DNA of 33,459 nt from an uncultured Clostridia bacterium (GTDB lineage: Bacteria > Bacillota > Clostridia > Oscillospirales > Ruminococcaceae). Made by a program: the position numbers and the translations under genes. The notes below the pieces were generated by a model. It was given only the letters and a program-made list of their open reading frames with translations. It was not told the DNA's origin and did no database searches. Location of the stretch: the NCBI GenBank assembly GCA_947389015.1, contig CANDVA010000025.1, positions 1-33,459 on the forward strand, read 5' to 3'. Shown here piece after piece: positions 21,536 through 29,023 of this stretch (position 1 is the first letter of the stretch; every line of letters begins with the position of its first letter).

Positions 21536-22219
21536 TCACCTTGTCGGCATTTTAAACCCGTAAAGCGCTCTGTTAAGATAATCGTTAAACGGCTTCATTA
21601 TCCGAAACAGCTCCGCTGTATGCGTCAGAAACGCCTCGGCATCTTCAACCTCGGAATCCTTTATCGAATATTCCAGATACCAGCTTTTGAATTTTAAGTA
21701 TTCCGCCTGCGGGTGATTTTTTTCATATCCCGACGGAACATTCTTCAAAGCCGCGCCCTGTACTTTAAAGTGCCTGCCGAAATCGCGCGTGTTGATTATC
21801 TTTTCCCATTCATCGCCGTTTTGAGAAATGTAATCTCTTACCATTGCCGTTGCGTCCTTGAACATATCGGCAAACAGACCGCCGCCGATAAACGACTGAT
21901 CGCCCGGCTTTATCATAATATAATATCCTACGGGGATCGGCAATTTACCCATAGAAGAAATATGAGCGCGGAAAGCGGGATTATACGGCGATTTATCATG
22001 ACTGAACCGCGTATCGCGATTCAGCTTAAATGTCAGCTCCTTCGGGATATTGTTGATAACACTGCCGTCAAATTCACCTATTCGGATAATGAGTGCCTGA
22101 AGCATTTTTTCAAATTCCAAATTAGCCTCCTTGTATTCGGTTTTATGGCTGTGATACCATTCGCGGCTATTATTTTTGCTTAATCCGGTCAGATAATTTA
22201 AAATTACTCTCGTATTCAC
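21536..22219 (-). CDS. DUF2461 family protein
   Basis: A 227-aa cytoplasmic protein of the DUF2461 (TIGR02453) family, function unknown. Hallmarks are NNSREWYHSHKTEY (15-28) at the N-terminus and the central KLNRDTRFSHDKSPYNP (about 65-81), with GGGLFADMFKD further on. The start is GTG; its ribosome site GGAGG overlaps the TAG stop of the sigma-factor gene (TAGGAGG), so the two are translationally coupled. Some relatives are associated with stress-response regulons, which would fit control by the adjacent ECF factor, but this is inference. Confidence 0.9.
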   Translation of the reverse strand: MNTRVILNYLTGLSKNNSREWYHSHKTEYKEANLEFEKMLQALIIRIGEFDGSVINNIPKELTFKLNRDTRFSHDKSPYNPAFRAHISSMGKLPIPVGYYIMIKPGDQSFIGGGLFADMFKDATAMVRDYISQNGDEWEKIINTRDFGRHFKVQGAALKNVPSGYEKNHPQAEYLKFKSWYLEYSIKDSEVEDAEAFLTHTAELFRIMKPFNDYLNRALYGFKMPTR

Positions 22220-22229
22220 TAAAAACCTC

Positions 22230-23081
22230 CTATGCGTTTCGTACCACCGAAATGCTTGTGCCGTTCAAAAAGTTCTCGATAAATTCTTTAAGGCTGTCGG
22301 GAGATTGATATGTCTTACAGAAAGAAAATTCTTGTGAGATATCATCGATGTCCTCCATTGCCTGTTTCACCTTAACAGTCGTTTCGGGCGGTATTTGTTC
22401 AGCGGAGGTAAAATCCAAACGGTTTGGGGATATCCTGCGGTTCTGAATGGCGTAATTCACTCTCTTGGCACATCGGCAGTTCCCTTTCCCGTATTCACCG
22501 CAGTATTCGCTTAAAAAGTCCGCCATCCTTTTGCGGATCCTAGAGAGCCTTTGCCGATATGCTTCGGGAGTAATTCCCAGAATATCACCCGCGATACGGC
22601 TGTCCGCCTTGAACATCGTTCCAAGAATAAAAATACAGCGGCTTTCCGCGTCAAGGCATTGCAGCATTACGTTGGTGCAGGACATTTTCAGTTCTTCCGC
22701 GAGAACAGCCTTTTCAACGTCCTGCGTCAGATCGGGAACGTCTTCGATCTTTCCGTTCAGTATGTCGTCGCCGTAATACTCGAAGCTGAGCGGGAATTTC
22801 GCGAACATATGCTTCCTGTAGTTCTTAAGATGATTTACCGCAATACTGAATACCCATGTTGAAAACGCGCTCTCGCCTTTAAATGACGACAGGTGTGTAA
22901 TTATTTTCAACAGAATATCCTGCGACGCGTCCTCCGCGTCCTGAAAGGTTCCGAGCATACGCAGTGAAAGGTTGAACACAAGATCCTGAACTCCTGTCAG
23001 AATGGTTTCAAGAGATTTCTTGTCACCCGAAACAGCTTTGTTGATCAATGCCAGCAGTTCTTCATTTGTTAAATTATTCAT
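22230..23081 (-). CDS. ECF-type RNA polymerase sigma factor with C-terminal extension
   Basis: A 283-aa sigma-70 family factor. Region 2 spans about residues 22-95, with FQDAEDASQDILLKII (about 46-61) and STWVFSIAVNHLKNYRK. Region 4 (about 130-195) includes CIFILGTMFKADSRIAGDIL and the recognition helix region YRQRLSRIRKRM. Unlike minimal ECF factors it has about 90 further residues starting with CGEYGKGNCRCAKRV, a Cys-rich stretch seen in one clostridial ECF group that may act as a fused regulatory or zinc domain. No anti-sigma gene is adjacent; the downstream gene is DUF2461. The ATG follows ATAGGAGGTAGAAAATT. Confidence 0.9.
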   Translation of the reverse strand: MNNLTNEELLALINKAVSGDKKSLETILTGVQDLVFNLSLRMLGTFQDAEDASQDILLKIITHLSSFKGESAFSTWVFSIAVNHLKNYRKHMFAKFPLSFEYYGDDILNGKIEDVPDLTQDVEKAVLAEELKMSCTNVMLQCLDAESRCIFILGTMFKADSRIAGDILGITPEAYRQRLSRIRKRMADFLSEYCGEYGKGNCRCAKRVNYAIQNRRISPNRLDFTSAEQIPPETTVKVKQAMEDIDDISQEFSFCKTYQSPDSLKEFIENFLNGTSISVVRNA

Positions 23082-23104
23082 AATTTTCTACCTCCTATAT
23101 AATT

Positions 23105-23131
23105 AGACAACCGACTTTGGGCTGTGTGACA
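23105..23131 (-). promoter_or_regulatory. Possible ECF-dependent autoregulatory promoter
   Basis: On the minus strand TGTCACA (23131-23125), a 16-base spacer and GTCT (23108-23105) resemble the TGTCACA/CGTC promoters of some ECF groups. It lies just upstream of the sigma-factor ribosome site, as expected for self-activation. Confidence 0.4.
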
Positions 23132-23169
23132 TGATCTTCAAAAAAATTTTTCCAGCGCCCGTTATATTC

Positions 23170-23198
23170 AGTATAACACATACGCTTGACTTTTTCAA
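23170..23198 (-). promoter_or_regulatory. Housekeeping promoter of the ECF sigma operon
   Basis: TTGAAA (23198-23193), 17 bases and TATACT (23175-23170) on the minus strand give a leader of about 85 bases that contains the ECF-like box. Confidence 0.6.
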
Positions 23199-23292
23199 GC
23201 TAAAAGATATGACTATTTTTTATGGGAAATTGGCTTGTAAATAGCTGCTTTTTAGAAAATTTACCTATCTTAAAACGGCAGTTTTGAAATAC

Positions 23293-23319
23293 CCCCACCT
23301 CGCGTTTCACGAAGTGGGG
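23293..23319. terminator. Hairpin after the integrase operon
   Basis: CCCCAC (23293-23298) pairs with GTGGGG (23314-23319), with an inner TCG/CGA. T-rich sequence follows on the plus strand (CTGTTTTCTTT) and GGTATTTC on the minus strand. It probably ends the integrase transcript read from the right. Confidence 0.5.
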
Positions 23320-23324
23320 CTGTT

Positions 23325-23354
23325 TTCTTTGTTTACTGCGGCTCAATTTTTGAA
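23325..23354 (+). repeat. 30-bp interspersed repeat, copy 4 (integrase side)
   Basis: TTCTTTGTTTACTGCGGCTC then AATTTTTGAA. It lies 20 bases beyond the integrase stop codon, the usual place for an attachment site, and pairs with copy 5 at 32983-33012 on the far side of the mobilization and exporter genes. Confidence 0.75.
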
Positions 23355-23373
23355 CGCACTCAATAACGATTCG

Positions 23374-24825
23374 TTATCGAATCCCAAGGCTGAACGATTC
23401 GTTCACCGTTTTCAATCGCTCTTTCTCTGCCTTGATGTCAGCCTTGACCTGCGTTATCATCAATGCCAGCTTTTCTTCGCATTCCTCTCTTGTCTTGGCA
23501 TATATGTTATGAGCTTCGCGCTTTCCGTAAGCATTGGTCGGTGTATAGCGCCCCTCAAACAGGTGATTGTTTATCATCGTCACACAGCCTGTGCCAGATT
23601 TGCGACATTTGGGCTTGTACGGTTCGAAATCTGGCAGGAGGGTATCTACCCCTGCTCGTTCCTCTGCCCTCGGAATTTCTTCTTCTGTGCCGCCGATTTT
23701 GCGATCTATCTTCGCGGCAGCCTGTCGCTGCATGGTATCCGTTATATGGCTGTATATGTTAATCGTCGTTTCGGAAGAGACATGACCTATTGTTGTCGAG
23801 AGCGTTTTCACATCCATTCCGTTTTCAAGCGCCATCGTCGAGAATGTGTGTCTGAGGTCATGAAATCTTACTTTGGGACAGCCCGCCCGCTCCAGCATAA
23901 TCTGCAATCGCTTGCGGACTGCGGAAGGGTGACGAGTTTTTGTGCTGTCGAGCGGTGACGGGAATATCCATTCGGAATCAATGTTTTTCTTATATTCCGA
24001 CAAGATTTGAAGCAATGACGGCGGCAGTATTATCGTTCGTATAGATGCTTTGGTTTTCGGCTCGGAGATTATCTGCTCTCCGTTGAACACATTGACCTGT
24101 CGTTCTATCCGAAGTCCCCCGGTTTTAAAATCGAGATCGCTCCACTTTAGGGCGAGTATCTCTCCGCGGCGCATTCCCGTTCCGAGTTCGAGCAGGAAGA
24201 GTTCGTAGTAGCCTTCTTCTTTCGCTCTGTTTAGAAATCTGATGATTTCGCTTTGCGTAAGTACTTTCATTTCCCTTGACTTTTTTGGCGGCAGCTTACA
24301 GCCAATCGCGGGATTTATTCTTATCAAGCCCTCTTGTACTGCCTTTTCTAATGCTGACCTACAGTTCGCGTGTATCGCTCGGATCACTCTGTCGGATAAT
24401 CCCGCGCCGTATGCTTCCACCCTTATTCTCCGACCGCCGGATTTTGTTCGCGCGTAGAACTGCTGTAAGTCCGATTGCGTTAATTTATTTAGAGGTATCG
24501 ATCCGATTTCGGGTATGATGTGACTATAAATTCTGCTTTCATATTCAAGCTGAGTAGTCAATCGAATCGTATGTTTGCAATATGTTCTGTACCAGAAATC
24601 AATCCATTCGCCGAATGGCATTTCGGAATTTATTTTCTCTATTGGCTTGCCATACTTTTCTTTAAGAGCTTCAAGTTTTTCTGCGCATTCGGTTTTGGTT
24701 TTCGCGGTGACGTTCTTAGTTATGGGTAAGCCTTTATCATCGTAGCCGACGACTATCCGACCTTCCCATCTTCCGTCCTTGCGTAATCTTAAAGTGCCTT
24801 CGCCCTGTTTCCTCCGTTTAGCCAA
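23374..24825 (-). CDS. Tyrosine site-specific integrase with duplicated arm-binding domain
   Basis: A 483-aa phage/ICE-type integrase. An AP2-like arm-binding domain (about 4-56) is followed by a core-binding SAM-like domain (65-170) and the catalytic domain with R219/R220 in TGMRRGEI, K257, HDLRH (H322, R325), GH (H348) and the nucleophile Y358 in NIYSH. All catalytic residues are present. Usual length is near 390 aa; here about 110 extra residues follow Tyr358. Residues 408-456 repeat the pattern of the N-terminal domain (RKxGxG, EGR, AKTxxECxEKL), so a second arm-binding-like domain seems fused to the C-terminus. The TTG start after GGGGGAATG overlaps the end of the upstream decayed integrase by eight bases. 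Confidence 0.9.
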   Translation of the reverse strand: MAKRRKQGEGTLRLRKDGRWEGRIVVGYDDKGLPITKNVTAKTKTECAEKLEALKEKYGKPIEKINSEMPFGEWIDFWYRTYCKHTIRLTTQLEYESRIYSHIIPEIGSIPLNKLTQSDLQQFYARTKSGGRRIRVEAYGAGLSDRVIRAIHANCRSALEKAVQEGLIRINPAIGCKLPPKKSREMKVLTQSEIIRFLNRAKEEGYYELFLLELGTGMRRGEILALKWSDLDFKTGGLRIERQVNVFNGEQIISEPKTKASIRTIILPPSLLQILSEYKKNIDSEWIFPSPLDSTKTRHPSAVRKRLQIMLERAGCPKVRFHDLRHTFSTMALENGMDVKTLSTTIGHVSSETTINIYSHITDTMQRQAAAKIDRKIGGTEEEIPRAEERAGVDTLLPDFEPYKPKCRKSGTGCVTMINNHLFEGRYTPTNAYGKREAHNIYAKTREECEEKLALMITQVKADIKAEKERLKTVNESFSLGIR

Positions 24826-25987
24826 GTTTCATTCCCCCTATTATATCGTCCATAAAGTTGCCCACGATCTTTGCCGCGTTTTTCTGCATGTCCGTCGTGA
24901 CATGGGTATACGTGTCAAGCGTGAAGCTGGCGTTCGTATGTCCTAAAATTCCGGATAGCGTTTTAGCATCTACGCCGCCCGCTATTGCGTGTGTCGAGAA
25001 TGTGTGTCGTAGGTCATGGAAGCGTATCAAAGGCAGTTCTGCTTTTTTGAGAAGCACTTTCAAGTGAGTATATGCGCTTTGCGGATTTATCGGTTCTTCG
25101 GGTTTGTAAAAATTCGAGAATATCCAATCACTGACAGCGTTTTATTTTCGTTTTGCAAGCAATTCGACTGTACTTGGCGGCAGTAGGATTTCACGCATAC
25201 CAGTTTCGGTTTTGGTCTCGCCAATCGGGAGAATCCCGTTTTTTATTCTGCCTACGCTTCGGCGAACTTTAAGTTTACCGTTCTGCTCGTCGAAGTCCTC
25301 CCAGCGAAGTCCGCATATCTCACCTCGACGCAGTCCCGTGGTCAATTCCGTGTAGAAGAAATCATACCACCGTTCGTAGGATTTTATGATCTCCATAAAT
25401 CTGTCTAGTTGCTCGTCATTCAAGATCTGCTTGGCGGTATAATTGTTTTTCGGAATGGTCGTTCCGTTGGTCGGATTATTTACGATTAGACGCTGTTTTA
25501 ATGCTGTTTCAAGAGATTCATGTAGCAGCATATGAATTTTTCTGACCATGCTGTCGGCGAGTTCCTTGCTGCCGTTTTTATCTTGATGTACGCGTCCGTT
25601 TTTCTTTACCGCATTGTAAAACTTTTGAATTTCATTTGTTGTAAGCGTTTACAGCGGACGATTTCCAAGATAAGGTTTTATCTGATGTTCGATAAGCGAT
25701 TTATATGCCGACAGCGTTCCCTCTCTTATTGTGAAAATCATAAACTCGTTGATCCACTTATCGAGCCACTCTCCGAGCGTCATATTGCAGTCCTCACTGA
25801 GATCGGCGTCGCGGTAAATTTCAATTTTGTCGTGCAACTTCTGTGTTAGCTCCGTTTGGGTTTTAGCGAGGACATATCTGTATATCGGTTCTCCATTATT
25901 TTTGTGACCAACTACGATTCGTCCTTCCCATCGTCCGTCCTCACGTTTGCGAACCATTCCGTCGCCCGACGGTCTGCGTTTTGCCAT
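24818..25987 (-). pseudogene. Second tyrosine integrase, interrupted by two in-frame stops
   Basis: About 389 codons of a single continuous frame. The arm-binding domain (GDGMVRKREDGRWEGRIVVG) and core-binding domain (LGEWLDKWINEFM) are followed by TAA at 25651-25649, in the middle of GNRPL-stop-TLTTNEIQKF. Next come TGLRRGEICGLRW and ETKTETGMREI, then TAA at 25144-25142 (LAKRK-stop-NAVSDWIF), then HDLRHTFSTHAIAGG, LGHT and the Tyr in LDTYTH. Both stops can arise by one base change and there is no frameshift, so decay is recent. The ATG at 25987 has GGGAGGTG. It is not functional unless the stops are read through. Confidence 0.88.
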
Positions 25988-26046
25988 AGACAGCACCTCC
26001 CTTGTAACCACACATCATACCACATTTTCCCGAATAAATCCAGTAC

Positions 26047-27396
26047 TCACATCGACAAATTTTGGTCGTCGTTTTTGACACCTTTGACAGAATGATCTGT
26101 TTTGATTCCGAGAGCGCGTTTTTTCTGTTCGATTTTAGATTTCAATTTCGAGTCAATCTGGTTATTTAATTTTGCTTGTCTTTGTTGATACGAATCATTT
26201 ATCATGCTGCCAATCAACCGAACCCATAAGGTGACCATATTGGTTACCCTTGCGTCGGAGGCAATTTTATTAGTGTTGGTATCGTTATTTAACTCACAAA
26301 CCGCTTTTATAATCGCATTTTTAATGCTGCGGAATTCCCTGTTGTCCTCCAGAGGGATATCCGGATCGGGTTTGTCATGGTAGATAGATAATTTCTGACG
26401 GTTGATATTATTCCACTCTACATAAAAATCCGCGATTCGCTTATCTTTCGCAAGCTCTTTTACAATGCCATCCACTGTAGTCTTTACATCTTTCCGCAAG
26501 TAGCCATATAACTTTTTTCCCTTATGCTTCTTGAGTTGCTCGGATAGCTGCGAAATAAGAAAAAATATATTTTCACTGCAAGGCGCAGATTCCGTTGTTC
26601 GCTTTAGCAATTCTTCAATCTTCCGATCCGCTGCCGCCTTAACATCATTCCTCATCTGAGTTTGAAGCGCGAAAAGATGATACATCTCATTGCGAAATAT
26701 ATCATTCGCGAATATGCTGTGTAGGCTGTCAATACCCTTTTTTGTCAAGTAGCCGTATTTGATATTGTCCGAATATACCACCAAATGAATATGCGGGTGG
26801 TGCGTTGTGTTATGGAATGCCGCATACCATTTCATTTCCGTAATCGGTATCTTATGCGCTTCCGCTATCTGCATAGCATTCCTGCGGACAAGTTTGCGCC
26901 ATGCTGCTGCCTTGTTATACCCAAGTCGTTCCGCGTCCTCGCGAGTTAAGCTGATCACATGAGTCCAAATCACGCCCTCATGGTTCGCAACCTCGTCACA
27001 GATTTTATCCAAGTCCATTTTGTCATCACTTTGAGAAAACAAACCATGCTTACCTATCTTCTCAACGCCAGGGCGCTCTGCCATATATGAAACTAATTTT
27101 TTTACATCTTGAATTTGGTCAGCGTTGCGCTCTATAAAAGCGTTTATGCATTCTGCCGCTGCTCCCTTTGAATACTCGGTTATATATTTTTGAAATTCGG
27201 GATATTCCCAAGCGGGCGGGTATGCTCTGAGTAAATCGCAAATTAAACTGTGCTGTTTTTGAGTAGCGGGCTTGTTATCATAACCATTCGACATCTTTTC
27301 CACTCCCTCGCGCGTTCCCATATATTTTATGAGATTACCTGCGTTCTTGGATTTGGAATTCTTGATGTATCTGCTTGTGCAAATAAGTTTCGGCAT
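26047..27396 (-). CDS. MobP-type relaxase
   Basis: A 449-aa conjugative relaxase that would nick the element's transfer origin and pilot the strand. The three-His metal motif is HHPHIHLVVYS (199-209), preceded by the helix DAERLGYNKAAAWRKLV. The N-terminal ICTSRYIKN and KYMGTREGVE with MAERPGVEKIGKHGLF follow the pattern of clostridial MobP3-like proteins. The C-terminal half is helical and basic, without a primase or helicase domain. It starts with an ATG sharing one base with the stop of the upstream ribbon-helix-helix gene. No type IV secretion genes are near, so transfer would need a helper element. Confidence 0.9.
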   Translation of the reverse strand: MPKLICTSRYIKNSKSKNAGNLIKYMGTREGVEKMSNGYDNKPATQKQHSLICDLLRAYPPAWEYPEFQKYITEYSKGAAAECINAFIERNADQIQDVKKLVSYMAERPGVEKIGKHGLFSQSDDKMDLDKICDEVANHEGVIWTHVISLTREDAERLGYNKAAAWRKLVRRNAMQIAEAHKIPITEMKWYAAFHNTTHHPHIHLVVYSDNIKYGYLTKKGIDSLHSIFANDIFRNEMYHLFALQTQMRNDVKAAADRKIEELLKRTTESAPCSENIFFLISQLSEQLKKHKGKKLYGYLRKDVKTTVDGIVKELAKDKRIADFYVEWNNINRQKLSIYHDKPDPDIPLEDNREFRSIKNAIIKAVCELNNDTNTNKIASDARVTNMVTLWVRLIGSMINDSYQQRQAKLNNQIDSKLKSKIEQKKRALGIKTDHSVKGVKNDDQNLSM

Positions 27397-27794
27397 TATT
27401 CGTCCTCCGAGTTCTGAAATCGCATCGCCTCTTCAAATGTGATGATTCCATTATTTTCTGCTACGTCTTTTGAACACATCTCACGCAACGCAGTAATTGT
27501 TTCATCGTTAACTCCGTTGTAGTAAGCCACAACATTATTTGAGATGGCTTGTTCCACAGCCAGCTTATAGATAACAGATGAAATGTTTTTCTCCACACTT
27601 TCGATCTCTGACTTTATCGTCTGCGCAAGCAAGGGTGCGAGAAAATCTATACTTTTCTTCTGTCGTAGGTACGCGATATAAAATTCCGTGGCTTGTCGGA
27701 CAAAATCCGCCATTGAGGTCGCGTTCGCTTCACTCATCATATTCTGTATTTCCGCTTTGAGTTCCGCATCAAATCTGATCGCTGTTTTCTCCAT
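27396..27794 (-). CDS. Ribbon-helix-helix relaxosome accessory protein (MobC-like)
   Basis: A 132-aa protein. The first 45 residues (KTAIRFDAELKAEIQ then TSMADFVRQATEFYI) fit a ribbon-helix-helix DNA-binding domain, and the rest is helical. Coupled directly to the relaxase, it most likely binds near the transfer origin and helps nicking. The ATG at 27794 with AAAGGAG is preferred; an in-frame TTG at 27845 would add 17 residues but overlaps the candidate oriT. Confidence 0.8.
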   Translation of the reverse strand: MEKTAIRFDAELKAEIQNMMSEANATSMADFVRQATEFYIAYLRQKKSIDFLAPLLAQTIKSEIESVEKNISSVIYKLAVEQAISNNVVAYYNGVNDETITALREMCSKDVAENNGIITFEEAMRFQNSEDE

Positions 27795-27845
27795 TTTGCT
27801 CCTTTCCCAAGAGACCGCCTTTTGATATGCGTCTTTTTTCTTCAA

Positions 27846-27959
27846 AATGCTCCTAACGGTCGGCTCTGCCGTCCGATGTGAACCGTGAGGGGGCGGCTTG
27901 CCGACACCTCGCTTTGTCCTGCTTTCAAATAATATTTGCCTTTTTATCCCCTAATCCCA
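27846..27959 (-). other. Candidate origin of transfer (oriT)
   Basis: The 114 bases upstream of the mobilization genes are G/C-rich against A/T-rich neighbours and hold CGGTCGGC-TCT-GCCGTCCG (27857-27875, one mismatch) and CGGC-TT-GCCG (27894-27903). Inverted repeats just ahead of the accessory and relaxase genes are the usual oriT layout. The nick site itself cannot be named. Confidence 0.45.
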
Positions 27960-28301
27960 TCAAACCGCTTGCTTATTGGACTTAGGGGTGAGAGCTTCTA
28001 TCTTCTTTCGCCGCTTATCATCCGCGATGGCTTGGTCTATATTTTCGAGTTGTCGCTTGTAAAAATACTGCTTTGTTTGCTCAATCGGGAGTATGGTGTA
28101 GAGCAGATTTCCGTTGAGTTTCATGCCCTTTGAGTTGCGAATAGCGGTCGGCTCTGTGGTTATAAGCTCCTTGTCAACGTGTAATTGAACATATTTGCTG
28201 ACGGTGTTTCGCGACATATGGAGTGCTTTCCCGATGCTCTTGTAATTCGGATAGCATTGAAACGACTTTCTGTTTTCACGGTAGAGCAGATATGAGTACA
28301 T
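27960..28301 (-). CDS. Helix-turn-helix protein of mobile elements, probably N-truncated
   Basis: A 113-aa protein with a winged-helix domain: YPNYKSIGKALHMSRNTVSKYVQ (about 17-39) is the helix-turn-helix, and ITTEPTAIRNSKGMKLNGNLLYTI the wing. Similar proteins in clostridial elements begin 20-30 residues earlier, and their conserved AVYSYLLYRE matches the start here (TMYSYLLYRE). Upstream in-frame codons continue only 15 positions to a TGA, with no good ribosome site, so the 5' end is probably lost. A role in control or replication of the element is possible. Confidence 0.65.
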   Translation of the reverse strand: MYSYLLYRENRKSFQCYPNYKSIGKALHMSRNTVSKYVQLHVDKELITTEPTAIRNSKGMKLNGNLLYTILPIEQTKQYFYKRQLENIDQAIADDKRRKKIEALTPKSNKQAV

Positions 28302-28410
28302 GGTTACGGCAAGAAGGACGACATGACGAAACCAAGAGAGAAACCCTCAGGGAATCGACCTTCGAAATTAAGGACAGAAGTTTTTTTTGAAAAATTTTTT
28401 TCTTACCCTA

Positions 28411-28439
28411 TTGACAACGACAAAGAAACATGCTATAAT
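28411..28439 (+). promoter_or_regulatory. Consensus promoter of the marR-exporter operon
   Basis: TTGACA (28411-28416), exactly 17 bases, TATAAT (28434-28439): the perfect sigma-70/SigA consensus, the strongest promoter in the window and one that normally needs repression. Confidence 0.85.
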
Positions 28440-28441
28440 AT

Positions 28442-28454
28442 CTAACAGAGTTAG
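28442..28454 (+). promoter_or_regulatory. Probable MarR operator
   Basis: CTAAC-AGA-GTTAG is a perfect 5-3-5 dyad placed three bases after the -10 box, over the expected transcription start. A MarR dimer bound here would block initiation. Confidence 0.55.
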
Positions 28455-28479
28455 TAATTTAGAAAGGCAGAGACAGCGT

Positions 28480-28905
28480 ATGGACTACTCCGAATTGGCA
28501 AAACAACTGATTGATATGCGCGCCTCTGCGCCGCAAATCAAGATGGAGCGAACCATGTCCCAAATTGCAAGGGGAGAGATTTTAGCCTTAAATTATCTGG
28601 CGGCAAACGACAACCGCGCATATCCCAAGGACATGAGTAAGGCGCTTATGCTGACAACGGCGAGGGTTGCAGCCATGCTGAAATCTTTGGAGGGGCAAGG
28701 CATGATCACGCGAACACCCGATCCATCGGACAGCAGGCAGGTCATTGTCTATTTGACAGAAAAAGGCATAGCCATGGTTGAGGAACGCCGAACCGGAATG
28801 ATCCATTCAGTGGCAAAAATGCTGGAGGCTTTAGGGGAAGAGGATGCAAAAGCCTATGTTCGCATACAAGCCAGATTAATTGAACTGGGCGACATTTGGA
28901 GGTGA
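28480..28905 (+). CDS. MarR-family transcriptional repressor
   Basis: A 141-aa winged-helix regulator. The helix-turn-helix is KDMSKALMLTTARVAAMLKSLE (about 49-70), and the wing ends in DPSDSRQVIVYLTEKG (87-102), the most conserved MarR signature. Helical dimerisation ends flank it. It is the first gene of an operon with two ABC exporters, so it likely senses a toxic ligand and relieves its own repression. The chosen ATG follows AAAGGCAGAG, a somewhat distant ribosome site; the upstream in-frame codons overlap the promoter and are excluded. Confidence 0.92.
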   Translation: MDYSELAKQLIDMRASAPQIKMERTMSQIARGEILALNYLAANDNRAYPKDMSKALMLTTARVAAMLKSLEGQGMITRTPDPSDSRQVIVYLTEKGIAMVEERRTGMIHSVAKMLEALGEEDAKAYVRIQARLIELGDIWR

Positions 28906-28949
28906 CACTCTTTATAAAAATGAAGGTTTGAACAATAAAATAGCTGAGG

Positions 28950-29010
28950 CACTATAGATCACTATAGGGATAAGTCCTATGCGAGCAATTCGCATAGGAC
29001 TTAATTTTTT
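28950..29010 (+). promoter_or_regulatory. Transcription attenuator ahead of the exporter genes
   Basis: A perfect 13-bp stem (TAAGTCCTATGCG at 28971-28983 with 28991-29003) and TTTTTT (29005-29010) form a terminator ending one base before the AGGAGG of the first exporter gene. ATAGG at 28964-28968 can pair with CCTAT at 28976-28980, breaking the terminator stem. A four-codon frame ATG-AAG-GTT-TGA (28920-28931) lies upstream. This is the layout of attenuators that read through when ribosomes are stalled by drugs. Confidence 0.7.
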
Positions 29011-29023
29011 AGGAGGTAAAAGC

